The notes under the pieces were generated by a model. That model searched no databases and had not been told where the DNA came from. It saw only the letters and a list, made by a program, of their open reading frames with translations. Of a stretch of 64,000 nt of DNA, positions 23,570 to 32,450 are shown in pieces. Where the stretch lies: positions 172,093 to 236,092 of the forward strand of contig NZ_QXTF01000003.1 of NCBI RefSeq assembly GCF_003583725.1, read 5' to 3'. A program made the position numbers and the translations under genes. Position 1 is the first letter of the stretch. Each line of letters opens with the position of its first letter. Source of the stretch: Sphingomonas edaphi. GTDB lineage: Bacteria > Pseudomonadota > Alphaproteobacteria > Sphingomonadales > Sphingomonadaceae.

Positions 23570-23691
23570 GGGCTGGACCCTTCATCAAAAATGCAGGAGG
23601 CGCCGCCCCAAAGGCAGCGCCGTCGGCCGAGCTAATGATGATTGTCGCCAATTTTGTCAAGCAAAGCGGGCGTTTGCAGACGGGTAAAATA

Positions 23692-24006
23692 TTACCGGGT
23701 GTTCTCTTCGACCCAGTCGCCGAAGTCTGCCGAGAGGCGCTCGATCGGCCAGACCACGATGGATGGCGTCGTATAGCTATGAAGCTCCTTGATCCGGGCT
23801 ATCAGGGCGTCAGCCTTGTCCGTCGTTGTCTTGAATAGTGCCGGCGTTTCGGTCGCGCTTTCGACCTTGCCCTCCCAGCGGAAGATCGACCGGCAGGGCT
23901 GAAGAATGTTCACGCATGCAGCGAGGCGCTCCTCGACGGCGGTCTGGCCAATGGTTTGCGCCTGGCCCGGGTAAGTGAAGGTGGCGTAGACGGTGACGAC
24001 GGTCAT
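23692..24006 (-). CDS. cutA: CutA divalent-cation tolerance protein
   Basis: From ATG 24006 the protein has 104 residues of the trimeric CutA fold: VYATFTYPGQAQTIGQTAVEE, LAACVNI, then KTTTDKADALIARIKELHSY and PSIVVWPIE. CutA is tied to copper and other divalent-metal tolerance, but its mechanism is unsettled. The start overlaps the end of the heme A synthase gene (24003), so the two are translationally coupled. A longer frame to 24039 is an overlap artefact. Confidence 0.93.
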   Translation of the reverse strand: MTVVTVYATFTYPGQAQTIGQTAVEERLAACVNILQPCRSIFRWEGKVESATETPALFKTTTDKADALIARIKELHSYTTPSIVVWPIERLSADFGDWVEENTR

Positions 24007-25061
24007 GCCTTGGTCTTTCCATGAACGTGCGCGCCCCATGCAACGGATGCGACCACCAAGGCACCGACAGCCTGATGAAGCACCGCCATGACAATGTTCA
24101 TACCCGTTTCGACCGTGCCGATGCCCAGCAGGATTTGCGTGCCGAAGGCTGTATGAATCGCAATCGATGCCCGCCGGTCAATGGGCTTTACCTTGCGGGC
24201 GAAAACGACAAGCGCTGCTACGACAACCCAGGCCCACCAGCGGTGCAGGAAGTGCAGCAGGAAGGGATCGTGGGTGAGGGCGAACAGGGCGCCGTTTGCC
24301 CAGTCGATCCCGTCGGGAATGAGGCGGTCGTTCATCAGTGGCCAGCTGTTCGACACGTAGCCGGCGTTGAGCCCTGCCACCCAGGCACCGAGCAGAAGTT
24401 GGACGAAGAGGACGAGGCTGACCCAAAAGCTTGTGCTTCCAAACTTTGCCGGGCGATTCTCCCCGGTACGGGCGAGTTGCCGCAGGTCGAGCGCAGTCCA
24501 GATGAGCCCCGCCAGGATGAACAGCGCCAGCAGCAGGTGAGCCGAAAGGCGGAAGTGGCTGACGTCGGTGCGGTTGACGAGACCGGATTGCACCATGAAC
24601 CAGCCCATCGCGCCCTGCGCGGCGCCGAGGGCGAGGAGAGCAACGAGGCGCCAGCCATACCCTTGCGGAATGACGCGCTTCACGGCGAACCAGGCGAGTG
24701 GAAGGGCAAACGCCACGCCAATCAGGCGGCCGATCAGGCGGTGGACCCATTCCCAGAAGAAGATGAACTTGAAATCGCCAAGGTCCATGCCGGCGGGACC
24801 GTTGATCTCGCGATATTCCGGGGTTGCCTTGTAGAGGTCGAAGGCCTGCTGCCACTGGTCTTGGGTGAGGGGCGGGATGGCGCCCGTCACTGGCTTCCAC
24901 TCGGTAATCGAGAGTCCGCTTTCCGTCAGGCGAGTGATGCCGCCGACGACCACCATCAGGAAGACCAGGCCAGCCACGAAGAACAGCCAGTTGGCGATCG
25001 CTAGCGGCCGGGTAGGCGCGCCAGCAGACTGAACGGGCGAAGCAAAGGCGGCTGAGTCCAT
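24003..25061 (-). CDS. ctaA: heme A synthase (CtaA/COX15 type)
   Basis: The 352-residue integral membrane protein has eight helices and the paired heme-ligand histidines: EWVHRLIGR, HFRLSAHL, LHFLHRWWAW and LHQAVGAL. The WKPVTGAIPPLTQDQW loop is diagnostic of the type-2 (alphaproteobacterial/mitochondrial) CtaA/COX15 enzymes. It oxidises heme O to heme A for cytochrome c oxidase. It is in an operon with cutA. Confidence 0.96.
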   Translation of the reverse strand: MDSAAFASPVQSAGAPTRPLAIANWLFFVAGLVFLMVVVGGITRLTESGLSITEWKPVTGAIPPLTQDQWQQAFDLYKATPEYREINGPAGMDLGDFKFIFFWEWVHRLIGRLIGVAFALPLAWFAVKRVIPQGYGWRLVALLALGAAQGAMGWFMVQSGLVNRTDVSHFRLSAHLLLALFILAGLIWTALDLRQLARTGENRPAKFGSTSFWVSLVLFVQLLLGAWVAGLNAGYVSNSWPLMNDRLIPDGIDWANGALFALTHDPFLLHFLHRWWAWVVVAALVVFARKVKPIDRRASIAIHTAFGTQILLGIGTVETGMNIVMAVLHQAVGALVVASVAWGAHVHGKTKA

Positions 25062-25110
25062 AAAGGCGCGCTATGGCCCCAATCCACTAGCTTGCCAATA
25101 ATCGTTCAAA

Positions 25111-25136
25111 TTCCGAAATGTGATATTGTAACTTAC
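25111..25136 (+). promoter_or_regulatory. possible Zur box upstream of merC-like gene
   Basis: An AT-rich partial palindrome, GTGATATTGTAAC (25120-25132), sits about 30 bases before the MerC-domain gene, which is followed by a Zur-type regulator. Fit to alphaproteobacterial Zur sites is only moderate. Confidence 0.3.
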
Positions 25137-25161
25137 GGCGTGCGACGATATATCCTGCGGC

Positions 25162-25530
25162 ATGTCGCTCCTCGCGATCCCCACCCATCGCCTCGACCGG
25201 ATGGCCATCGGCCTGTCCGGCCTTTGTGTCGTGCATTGCCTGGCGACGGCTGTGTGGCTTTCGCTTGTAGCGACCGTTGGCGGCGTGCTGGGTGCGCCAA
25301 TTGTTCATGAACTTGGCCTCTCTCTGGCCATGGTAATGGGCGTCGTCGCGTTGGGCCGTGGGATCATGCAGCATGGCTATACGATGCCAAGCGCAGTCGG
25401 CGGCCTAGGTCTGGGAGTCATGGCAGGCGCGCTGACCATGCCGCATGACGGTTCCGAAGCGCTGTACACGATCGTGGGAGTCTCGATCCTGGCGCTTGGC
25501 CACCGCCTGAACCACATCGCCGCCGAGTAA
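25162..25530 (+). CDS. MerC-domain membrane protein
   Basis: The 122-residue protein has four membrane helices. The first carries LSGLCVVHCLATA, the Cys-x3-Cys-type pair seen in MerC-family proteins. MerC of Tn21 moves mercuric ion, but chromosomal MerC-domain proteins next to a Fur/Zur gene in sphingomonads are more likely zinc-related; that is inference. It starts 70 bases before the zur-like gene and points the same way. Confidence 0.8.
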   Translation: MSLLAIPTHRLDRMAIGLSGLCVVHCLATAVWLSLVATVGGVLGAPIVHELGLSLAMVMGVVALGRGIMQHGYTMPSAVGGLGLGVMAGALTMPHDGSEALYTIVGVSILALGHRLNHIAAE

Positions 25531-25599
25531 CCGCTGGCCGGGGCAGGGCACGGCCCGCTTGTGCTTGTTATGCCTCCGCGACGAGCCTATTTATCCCCC

Positions 25600-26058
25600 A
25601 TGGCCACTCACTCGCATCAGCTTCATCAGGGCGACTCGCTGCGCGACGCCGCCGCACGCCGGATGGCAGAACGGGGCGAGCAGTGGACGGATATGCGAGC
25701 GGCGGTGTTCGATGCGCTGGCGGGCTTCGACAAGCCCGCGTCTGCCTATGACATCGCGGAAGCGGTTTCCAAGTCGCGGGGCAAGCGCGTCGCTGCCAAC
25801 AGCGTTTACCGCATCCTGGACCTGTTTGTCGGATCAAACCTCGCCCGGCGAGTCGAGAGCGCCAACGCCTATGTCGCAAACCAGCATCCCGGCTGTCTTC
25901 ACGACTGCATCTTCCTGATCTGCGACACCTGCGGGCAGGCGACGCACATCGACAATGACAAGCTGTCGGGCGGCGTTCGCGAGGCAGCGGAAGGTGCCGG
26001 TTTTGCCGAAGTCCGCCCCGTCATCGAGGTGCGCGGCCGGTGCGGCGATTGCAGCTAA
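25600..26058 (+). CDS. zur: Fur-family regulator, Zur-like
   Basis: From ATG 25600 the protein has 152 residues. The winged helix is at about 25-85 (MRAAVFDALAGFDKPASAYDI, NSVYRILDLFVGSNLARRV). The dimerisation domain has HDCIFLICDTCGQATHID and a C-terminal CGDC, so two Cys pairs form the structural zinc site. The HHxHxH-type motif of Fur is reduced. Zur represses zinc uptake genes when zinc is bound. The merC-zur-dxs context supports the Zur reading over Fur or PerR. Confidence 0.82.
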   Translation: MATHSHQLHQGDSLRDAAARRMAERGEQWTDMRAAVFDALAGFDKPASAYDIAEAVSKSRGKRVAANSVYRILDLFVGSNLARRVESANAYVANQHPGCLHDCIFLICDTCGQATHIDNDKLSGGVREAAEGAGFAEVRPVIEVRGRCGDCS

Positions 26059-26100
26059 GGCGCTAGCTTAGGACGCAGGAAGGCGATAGGACGGATGCTT

Positions 26101-28035
26101 ATGTCTGAACGTCCTGCTACTCCGCTCCTCGACCAAATCCAGTATCCGTCGGATATCCGCAAGCTCCAGAAGGCGCAGCTGCCCCAGCTGGCCGAGGAAC
26201 TGCGCTCCGAGATGATTTCTGCGGTTTCGACCTCGGGCGGCCATCTCGGGTCGGGCCTGGGCGTTGTCGAGCTTACGGTTGCCATCCACTATGTATTTGA
26301 TACGCCCGACGACAAGCTCATCTGGGACGTTGGCCACCAATGTTATCCGCACAAGATCGTTACGGGCCGGCGCGACCGGATCCGTACGCTTCGGCAGGGC
26401 GGGGGGCTCAGCGGTTTCACCAAGCGCGCCGAAAGCGAATATGACCCGTTTGGCGCCGCTCACTCATCGACCAGCATTTCAGCCGCGCTTGGCTTTGCTA
26501 TTTCGAACAAGCTGGCGAACAAGCCGGGCCGAGCGATCGCGGTAATCGGCGACGGCGCAATGAGTGCCGGCATGGCCTATGAGGCGATGAACAATGCGCA
26601 CGAGGCAGGAAACCGGCTGGTCGTCATCCTCAACGATAACGACATGTCGATCGCCCCGCCCGTTGGCGGTCTGTCGCACTATCTCGCGCGGCTTGTCAGC
26701 AGCGGCAAATATCTGAAGACCCGCGAAATCGCTCGCCGGGTTTTCGGCCGTCTGCCGAAGCCGGTCGAGAAGGCGGCTCGCAAGGCAGAGGAATATGCTC
26801 GTGGGATGGTGACCGGCGGTACGCTGTTCGAGGAGCTTGGCTTCTATTACGTGGGGCCAGTGGATGGCCATGACGTGTTGGGCCTGGTCGAGATTCTGGA
26901 AAATGTGCGGGACGCCAAAGATGGGCCGATCCTGATCCATGCGGTCACGGTCAAAGGCAAAGGCTATGGGCCAGCCGAAAGCGCGGCCGACAAATATCAC
27001 GGTGTGGTCAAGTTCGACGTTGTGTCGGGCAAGCAGGACAAGGGCCCCGGTGGCGGTCCGCCCGCTTACACGGCGGTATTTGCGGACGCCCTCAAGGCCG
27101 AGATGGAGCGCGACGAGAAGGTGGTCGCGATCACGGCTGCCATGCCGTCGGGCACCGGGCTGGATAAGGTCGAACAGGCATTCCCTGATCGTACCTTCGA
27201 TGTCGGTATCGCTGAGCAACATGCGGTGACCTTTGCGGCCGGCCTCGCGGCACAGGGGCATCGGCCGTTCTGCGCCATCTATTCGACCTTCCTGCAGCGC
27301 GCCTATGATCAGGTCGTCCACGACGTGGCGATCCAGAACCTGCCGGTTCGCTTTGCAATGGACCGAGCCGGGCTGGTCGGCGCAGACGGCTGCACGCACG
27401 CCGGCGCGTTTGACCTCGCATATCTTTGTACGCTGCCGAACATGGTTGTCATGGCAGCGGCCGACGAGGTCGAGTTGGCGAACATGGTCCACACGATGGC
27501 GCTGCACGACAGTGGCCCCAGCGCGGTTCGCTATCCGCGCGGCAACGGTCGCGGTCTCGCGATGCCGGCCTCCCCGCAGCGCCTTGAGATCGGTAAGGGA
27601 CGCATTGTCCGCGAAGGCAAAAAGGTTGCCATCCTGTCGCTTGGTACCCGGCTGGAGGAGGCGGAGAAGGCGGCGGACATGCTGGAGGCCAAGGGGCTTT
27701 CGACGACCGTTGCTGATATGCGCTTCGCCAAGCCGATCGATGAGGAAATGGTCCGCAAGCTGCTGACCACCCACGAAGTGGCCGTCACTATCGAGGAAGG
27801 CGCCATCGGCGGCTTTGGCGCTCAAGTGCTGACGCTCGCCAGCGACGAGGGCCTGATCGATGCGGGGCTGAAGCTTCGGACAATGCGCCTGCCTGACATT
27901 TTCCAGGACCAGGACGCGCCTGCAAAACAGTATGACGATGCGGGCCTGAATGCACCGCATATCGTCGAGACGGTGCTCAAGGCGCTGCGCCGCAACGATA
28001 TCGCGGTCGACGCCGACGCGGGAGCAATCGCCTGA
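26101..28035 (+). CDS. dxs: 1-deoxy-D-xylulose-5-phosphate synthase
   Basis: The protein has about 644 residues. The thiamine-diphosphate motif is [16 protein letters not shown] with the closing [27 protein letters not shown] and [12 protein letters not shown] bind substrate; the transketolase Pyr domain has [14 protein letters not shown]. It condenses pyruvate and glyceraldehyde-3-phosphate, the first step of the MEP isoprenoid pathway. An ATG at 26095 is two codons upstream. The stop TGA overlaps a CTG that seems to start the next gene. Confidence 0.97.
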   Translation: MSERPATPLLDQIQYPSDIRKLQKAQLPQLAEELRSEMISAVSTSGGHLGSGLGVVELTVAIHYVFDTPDDKLIWDVGHQCYPHKIVTGRRDRIRTLRQGGGLSGFTKRAESEYDPFGAAHSSTSISAALGFAISNKLANKPGRAIAVIGDGAMSAGMAYEAMNNAHEAGNRLVVILNDNDMSIAPPVGGLSHYLARLVSSGKYLKTREIARRVFGRLPKPVEKAARKAEEYARGMVTGGTLFEELGFYYVGPVDGHDVLGLVEILENVRDAKDGPILIHAVTVKGKGYGPAESAADKYHGVVKFDVVSGKQDKGPGGGPPAYTAVFADALKAEMERDEKVVAITAAMPSGTGLDKVEQAFPDRTFDVGIAEQHAVTFAAGLAAQGHRPFCAIYSTFLQRAYDQVVHDVAIQNLPVRFAMDRAGLVGADGCTHAGAFDLAYLCTLPNMVVMAAADEVELANMVHTMALHDSGPSAVRYPRGNGRGLAMPASPQRLEIGKGRIVREGKKVAILSLGTRLEEAEKAADMLEAKGLSTTVADMRFAKPIDEEMVRKLLTTHEVAVTIEEGAIGGFGAQVLTLASDEGLIDAGLKLRTMRLPDIFQDQDAPAKQYDDAGLNAPHIVETVLKALRRNDIAVDADAGAIA

Positions 28036-28454
28036 CAATCGGATGGTGGTTGCTGGTCGGTTTCATCGGCCTGCTCATCCTGTTCTTCGCTACCATGCCC
28101 ATGTCCCGCCGCCGCCATTTGCAGCTGGCGAGGCATCGTCGGCGCATGGACGAAGACGGTTTCGAGCGGGCGATGGGCGCGGCGGGCGTCACGCCGACAA
28201 CAGCCCGCTTCCTTTGGCGGGAGCTGCAGCCTTTCTATCACGCGCCGCTAGCGCCGAGGCCAGAGGACCGGTTGGAAAGCCAGATCTGGGTCGACCGGCC
28301 TGAGATCGACGGCCTGGTTGGCCGTTTCTGGCAAGCGATGCGTGGGCAGGACGCACGGCCGGCGCTCGCACCGTTGGGCAGTGATCCGACGGTTGCGGAA
28401 CTGGGCCGCCATTGTGACCTGATGGCCGGATGGTCGATCCGGGGTTCGGCATGA
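28032..28454 (+). CDS. small membrane-anchored hypothetical protein, probable CTG start
   Basis: The frame after dxs has no ATG or GTG before the hydrophobic segment. Reading from CTG 28032, which overlaps the dxs stop as CTGA, gives [18 protein letters not shown], a full membrane anchor; starting at TTG 28050 trims it. The rest is a basic helical stretch ([19 protein letters not shown]) and a globular part of about 100 residues ([19 protein letters not shown]). No family is recognised. It overlaps the next gene by ATGA. Function is unknown. Confidence 0.65.
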   Translation: MTIGWWLLVGFIGLLILFFATMPMSRRRHLQLARHRRRMDEDGFERAMGAAGVTPTTARFLWRELQPFYHAPLAPRPEDRLESQIWVDRPEIDGLVGRFWQAMRGQDARPALAPLGSDPTVAELGRHCDLMAGWSIRGSA

Positions 28455-29542
28455 GTGGGTGGCGGAAGTGGACGACGCGTGCAGTGGTCGCTCTGCTGTG
28501 CCTGCTCGTCGTCCTGTCGTTCCTGCCCTTATGGCAAACTGACCGCTGGTGGGTCCGACAATGGGACTATCCGCGTCTACAGGTCGCTGGGCTTCTTCTC
28601 ATTTTCAGCGTCGCCCTCTTCCTGCTTAAAGTTCGCCGCGTCCGCTGGTTCTGGGTGTTGGTCGCGGGGGTCGCGGCGGCGCTAGCCTGGCAGGTAAGCC
28701 ACTTCCTCGCCTATCTGCCATTTTACCCGAAGCAGGTCGCAGCCGCGCAAACCTGTTCGCCACAACGACAGCTTTCTTTGCTGAACGCTAACGTCCTGCT
28801 CACGAACAGCGATTACTCGCGGCTCCTGCGCCTGGTTGAGCAGCACCGTCCGGACGTTCTCTTGCTTCTGGAGGTCGGTGATGAGTGGGAAAAGGCCGTG
28901 GCGCCGTTGCGCAAGGCTTATCCCTATGCCCTATCGGAGGCGGCGCCCAACACATACGGGATGATGTTGCTGTCCCGACTGCCCATGGAGGGGCGCATTC
29001 GGCACCTGCTTCAGCCGGGCGTTCCGTCGGCGCAGGTCGAGCTGACGCTCCGCGGCGGGCAGCGCGTGGACTTTTACGCGATGCATCCGGAGCCGCCATG
29101 GCCTGGAGACGATAGCGGAGAGCGAGATGCGGAACTGGTGACGGTCGGCCGCGAGGTGCGTGATGCGGGCCGAGCGGCGATTGTCATGGGCGACCTTAAC
29201 GACGTCGCATGGTCGCGCACGTCCAAGCTCTTCAAGGAAGTGGCCGGCATGGGTGACCCGCGCGTAGGCCGGGGATTCTACCCGACCTTCACGGCGCAAT
29301 ATCCGCTGCTTCGCTGGCCGCTCGACCATCTGTTTGTCAGTCCGCATTTCGAGATGATGGCAATCGACGTGCTGCCCGACATCGGATCCGATCATTTTCC
29401 GATTTACTTCAGCCTGTGCCTCACCGACCGCGCCGGCGAGCGCAAGGTCGCACCGTCGGCATCGGCGGCAACGGAAGCCGAGGCGAGCGAAGAGTTGGGC
29501 GAGGGGTTGGCCGAAAAGCGCGAGGAAAACCGTGGCGAATAA
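28451..29542 (+). CDS. endonuclease/exonuclease/phosphatase-family membrane protein
   Basis: From ATG 28451 the protein has 363 residues: three N-terminal membrane helices (about 10-95) and a C-terminal EEP domain. Visible EEP motifs are LLNANVL, LLLEVGDEW (metal-binding Glu), the catalytic MGDLNDVAW and the terminal SDHFPIYF. The tail is Glu/Ala-rich. Family members are nucleases or phosphatases; membrane-anchored ones are mostly uncharacterised. It is packed into the dxs-to-tlyA run with overlapping ends. Confidence 0.85.
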   Translation: MSGWRKWTTRAVVALLCLLVVLSFLPLWQTDRWWVRQWDYPRLQVAGLLLIFSVALFLLKVRRVRWFWVLVAGVAAALAWQVSHFLAYLPFYPKQVAAAQTCSPQRQLSLLNANVLLTNSDYSRLLRLVEQHRPDVLLLLEVGDEWEKAVAPLRKAYPYALSEAAPNTYGMMLLSRLPMEGRIRHLLQPGVPSAQVELTLRGGQRVDFYAMHPEPPWPGDDSGERDAELVTVGREVRDAGRAAIVMGDLNDVAWSRTSKLFKEVAGMGDPRVGRGFYPTFTAQYPLLRWPLDHLFVSPHFEMMAIDVLPDIGSDHFPIYFSLCLTDRAGERKVAPSASAATEAEASEELGEGLAEKREENRGE

Positions 29543-30272
29543 GGTTCGCGCCGATCAGTTGCTGGTTACGAAAGGCTTGGCGGAAAGCCGGACCCGGGCA
29601 CAGGCGCTGATCCTGGCGGGCAACGTGTTCGTCGGCGACCGGCGGGTCGCGAAAGCGGGCGACATGCTGCCCGACGATGCCGCCCTGTCGGTCAAGGGCC
29701 GCGATCACCCCTGGGTGTCGCGCGGCGGCGTGAAGTTGGACCACGGCCTCAGCCATTTCGGGTTTGATGTGACCGATGCTGTTGCACTCGACGTTGGTAG
29801 CTCGACCGGCGGTTTCACCGACGTGCTTCTGAGCCGCGGCGCTGCGCGGGTCTATGCCGTTGATGTCGGAACGAACCAATTGGCCTGGCGGCTGCGGAGC
29901 GACGAGCGAGTTATCGTTCATGAGCAGACGAACGCGCGCGACCTAAATCGTGACATCATTCCCGAACCGGTCGATATCGTCGTTTGCGATGCGAGCTTCA
30001 TAGCGCTGCACAAGGTGCTGGACGCAGCACTGGACCTTGCCCGGCCAGGCGCGTTTCTCGTCGCGCTGGTGAAACCTCAGTTCGAAGCAGGGCGAGACGA
30101 AGTGGGGAAGGGTGGGGTCGTCCGCGACCCTGACGTGCACCAGCGGGTTTGCGATGAAGCGGTGAGCTGGGTCCAATCCAAGGGATGGAGCGTTCGCGGC
30201 GTTGAACGGAGTCCGATTACGGGACCGGAAGGGAATGTCGAGTTCCTGTTAGGTGCGATCAAGGAGGATTGA
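29532..30272 (+). CDS. tlyA: TlyA-family rRNA 2'-O-methyltransferase
   Basis: The 246-residue protein has an N-terminal S4 RNA-binding domain (VRADQLLVTKGLAESRTRAQ) and an FtsJ-like methyltransferase domain (VALDVGSSTGGFTDVLLSRGA as the SAM site; VCDASFIAL; VALVKPQFEAGRDEVGKGG, with the K-D-K-E-type residues). TlyA methylates 16S and 23S rRNA in mycobacteria; it was first named a hemolysin. The start is GTG 29532 and overlaps the EEP gene by 11 bases. Confidence 0.92.
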   Translation: MANKVRADQLLVTKGLAESRTRAQALILAGNVFVGDRRVAKAGDMLPDDAALSVKGRDHPWVSRGGVKLDHGLSHFGFDVTDAVALDVGSSTGGFTDVLLSRGAARVYAVDVGTNQLAWRLRSDERVIVHEQTNARDLNRDIIPEPVDIVVCDASFIALHKVLDAALDLARPGAFLVALVKPQFEAGRDEVGKGGVVRDPDVHQRVCDEAVSWVQSKGWSVRGVERSPITGPEGNVEFLLGAIKED

Positions 30273-30806
30273 ATGGCGACGGCAGTGCGCGACGATCGAG
30301 GTTTATGGAAGAGGGCGTTGATCACCGTTCCGACGATCGTCATCATCGGATCGCTGATGGGGTATTTGTCGAATAGCGGCTTTTCCAACAGCTGGTACGC
30401 GAACCTCGTCAAGCCGGCCTTCCAGCCGCCGGGCTGGGCGTTCGGCGTGGTGTGGACGGCGCTTTATACCATGCTGGGGATCGCGCTCGCGGCGATCCTC
30501 AACGAACCGCCGAGTAAGGACCGCACGTCTGCCCTGTGGCTCTTTTTCGGGCAGCTGGCACTGAACTTCGCATGGTCGCCGATCTTTTTTGGAATGCGAA
30601 TGATCGACGTGGCGCTGGTAACGATCATCGTCATGCTGGTCATGGCGCTGGCAGCCGCGCGATATTTTCGAGGCATCAGGGCAGTGGCAGGATGGCTGAT
30701 GCTTCCCTATCTGGCATGGTTGTGCCTAGCGACGGCACTCAACTATGAGACGGGCAAGCTGAACCCGGGCGCCGATGCGGCGCCGCTGGGCATCACGGGA
30801 GCATAA
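30273..30806 (+). CDS. tspO: TspO/MBR family membrane protein
   Basis: The 177-residue protein has five membrane helices with the TspO motifs WYANLVKPAFQPPGWAFG and the later LNFAWSPIFFGMRM and LPYLAWLCLATALNYE. TspO binds porphyrins and cholesterol-like ligands and modulates tetrapyrrole-related stress responses. ATG 30273 directly follows the tlyA stop, with AGGAGG inside the tlyA 3' end. Confidence 0.93.
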   Translation: MATAVRDDRGLWKRALITVPTIVIIGSLMGYLSNSGFSNSWYANLVKPAFQPPGWAFGVVWTALYTMLGIALAAILNEPPSKDRTSALWLFFGQLALNFAWSPIFFGMRMIDVALVTIIVMLVMALAAARYFRGIRAVAGWLMLPYLAWLCLATALNYETGKLNPGADAAPLGITGA

Positions 30807-30811
30807 AGACG

Positions 30812-31102
30812 ATGCAATCGCAGAACCGGATTTTCGACGATCTCGCCAAGATGATGAACGGCGTTGCCGGGACCATGGCAGGGATGGGCCGCGAGGCAGA
30901 ATCCTCGATGCGCGAGAAAATGCGCGAATGGGTGGGCGGCATGGACTTTGTCAGCCGCGACGAATTCGAGGCGGTGAAGGCAATGGCCGTTGCCGCACGC
31001 GATGAGAATGAGCAGCTGAAAGCTCGCATCGCCGCACTCGAAGCGGCAGCGACGCCCAAGGCCAAGCCGGCCAAGACCTCCAAACCGGGAGCCGCAAGCT
31101 GA
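30812..31102 (+). CDS. ubiK: UbiK/YqiC (BMFP) accessory factor
   Basis: The 96-residue protein has an N-terminal amphipathic part (NRIFDDLAKMMNGVAGTMAG), a central EAESSMREKMREW and a coiled coil (SRDEFEAVKAMAVAARDENEQLKARIAALE), with an Ala/Lys/Pro tail. This is the BMFP layout. UbiK helps ubiquinone synthesis under oxygen in Enterobacteria; in alphaproteobacteria the role is inferred. Its TGA overlaps a CTG that appears to start the YbjN gene. Confidence 0.85.
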   Translation: MQSQNRIFDDLAKMMNGVAGTMAGMGREAESSMREKMREWVGGMDFVSRDEFEAVKAMAVAARDENEQLKARIAALEAAATPKAKPAKTSKPGAAS

Positions 31103-31602
31103 GCGACGCTTCTGAAAACGACGAACGCGACGACGGCGCGCCAATCGAGATCCTCGAACAATATTTCGAGGCGCGGGGCTGGGCGTGCGAGCGCACAGGC
31201 GACGGAGAGATCATCGCTTCTGCGACCGGGAGCTGGGCGCAATATGAACTTCGAGGCGTCTGGCGCAGCGAGGACCAGGTCCTGCAGTTCCTTGCCTTTC
31301 CCGACATCAAGGTCGGCGTCGAGAAGCGGGCCGCGATCTACGAGACGCTAGGGCTCATCAACGAGCAGCTGTGGCTGGGTCATTTCGAACTTTGGTCGGG
31401 TTCAGGGTTGATCGTGTTCCGCCACGCTGCGCTGGTGGGTGAGGGTGACACGATGAGCTTCGAGCATGCAGAAGCGATCAGCGAAGCTGCAATCGAGGAA
31501 TGCGAGCGCTTTTACCCGGTGTTCCAGTTTGTGCTCTGGGGCGGCAAATCACCCAGCGAGGCCATCTCGGCGGCATTGATCGACACCGCTGGCGAAGCCT
31601 GA
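31099..31602 (+). CDS. YbjN-domain protein with apparent CTG start
   Basis: The full frame is 167 residues from CTG 31099 (CTGA overlap with the ubiK stop). It begins SDASENDERDDGAPIEILEQ and carries a YbjN-like fold (YFEARGWACERTGDGEII, FLAFPDIKVGVEKRAAIYET, LWLGHFELWSGSG). No ATG, GTG or TTG occurs in frame before TTG 31408, and starting there would lose the first 103 residues and most of the domain. YbjN proteins are tied to motility, fimbriae and stress in E. coli, and the family is thought to act as a type III-chaperone-like fold. No own ribosome site is seen, so coupling to ubiK is likely. Confidence 0.8.
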   Translation: MSDASENDERDDGAPIEILEQYFEARGWACERTGDGEIIASATGSWAQYELRGVWRSEDQVLQFLAFPDIKVGVEKRAAIYETLGLINEQLWLGHFELWSGSGLIVFRHAALVGEGDTMSFEHAEAISEAAIEECERFYPVFQFVLWGGKSPSEAISAALIDTAGEA

Positions 31603-31606
31603 CGTC

Positions 31607-32422
31607 ATGACGCCAGCGTTTCCCACGCCCGCTTGGTTGGTCGGCTGCGGGAATATGGCGGGCGCCATGGTCGAGGGGTGGCGGAGAGCCGGCGCGGACT
31701 TTTCCGGCGTGACAGTCATCCGCCCGAGTGGGACGCCGGTCGACGGCATCCGCACCGTCACGACCTTGCCCAACGAGACGCCGCGCTTTGTCATGCTGGG
31801 CTTCAAGCCGCAAAAGCTGGACGAAGTTGCACCGTCGCTGGCGGCCAAGTGTGGGCCTGACACTGTTGTCGTTTCACTGCTTGCCGGCGTCGAAGTTTCC
31901 AGCCTTCGTGCGCGCATTCCGTTGGTTCGGGCAATCGTCCGGGTGCTGCCGAACCTGCCGGTCGCAATTGGCGCGGGTGTCCTTCCCGTCCACGGCGATG
32001 GCGATGCGGTCCACGAGGTGGTTGAGTTGCTGCGGCCGCTCGGACTGGTCATAGCGACTGAGGAAGAAGACGGACTCGCCGCGATCGGGGCTATTGCCGG
32101 TGCCGGGCCAGCCTATGTCGCGCGTTTCGCGGATGCTCTTGCTGAAGCGGGCACTGCGAACGGTGTCGAGGGCGACGCATTGGGGATTGCGCTGCAGACG
32201 CTTGTGGGCACAGCCGCACTTATGCAGGCGACCGGCGAGAACGGTCGCCAACTTTCCAAGCGGGTGGCTAGCCCCGGCGGAACAACCGAAGCGGGTTTGG
32301 CGGTCCTTGAGGAGGATGGCGCGCTATCCGGCCTGGTAGCCCGTACAATCGAGGCTGCAATCCGGCGGGGCAGGGAGCTGGCCCAAGCGGCCGCCATTGA
32401 CCGGCCCGAGCGCCTCGCCTAG
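31607..32422 (+). CDS. proC: pyrroline-5-carboxylate reductase
   Basis: The 271-residue protein starts with the NAD(P) site WLVGCGNMAGAMVEGW. It has FVMLGFKPQKLDEV, the conserved MPNxP-like VLPNLPVAIGAG and the signature LSKRVASPGGTTEAGLAVLE. It reduces pyrroline-5-carboxylate to proline. ATG 31607 follows the YbjN stop by 4 bases, so it is in the same operon. A Lys replaces the more usual residue in SKR, a common variation. Confidence 0.95.
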   Translation: MTPAFPTPAWLVGCGNMAGAMVEGWRRAGADFSGVTVIRPSGTPVDGIRTVTTLPNETPRFVMLGFKPQKLDEVAPSLAAKCGPDTVVVSLLAGVEVSSLRARIPLVRAIVRVLPNLPVAIGAGVLPVHGDGDAVHEVVELLRPLGLVIATEEEDGLAAIGAIAGAGPAYVARFADALAEAGTANGVEGDALGIALQTLVGTAALMQATGENGRQLSKRVASPGGTTEAGLAVLEEDGALSGLVARTIEAAIRRGRELAQAAAIDRPERLA

Positions 32423-32450
32423 CGCCGCATCAACTTTCAAGAGGATAGAT

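Noticed and set aside
24021..25004. Long plus-strand frame (327 codons) opposite heme A synthase
   Set aside because: It is antisense to a clear ctaA gene and has no family motif, only charged low-complexity sequence.
26479..28038. Long minus-strand frame (519 codons) opposite dxs
   Set aside because: It mirrors dxs in the antisense frame that stays open in GC-rich genes; the plus strand has a complete DXS.
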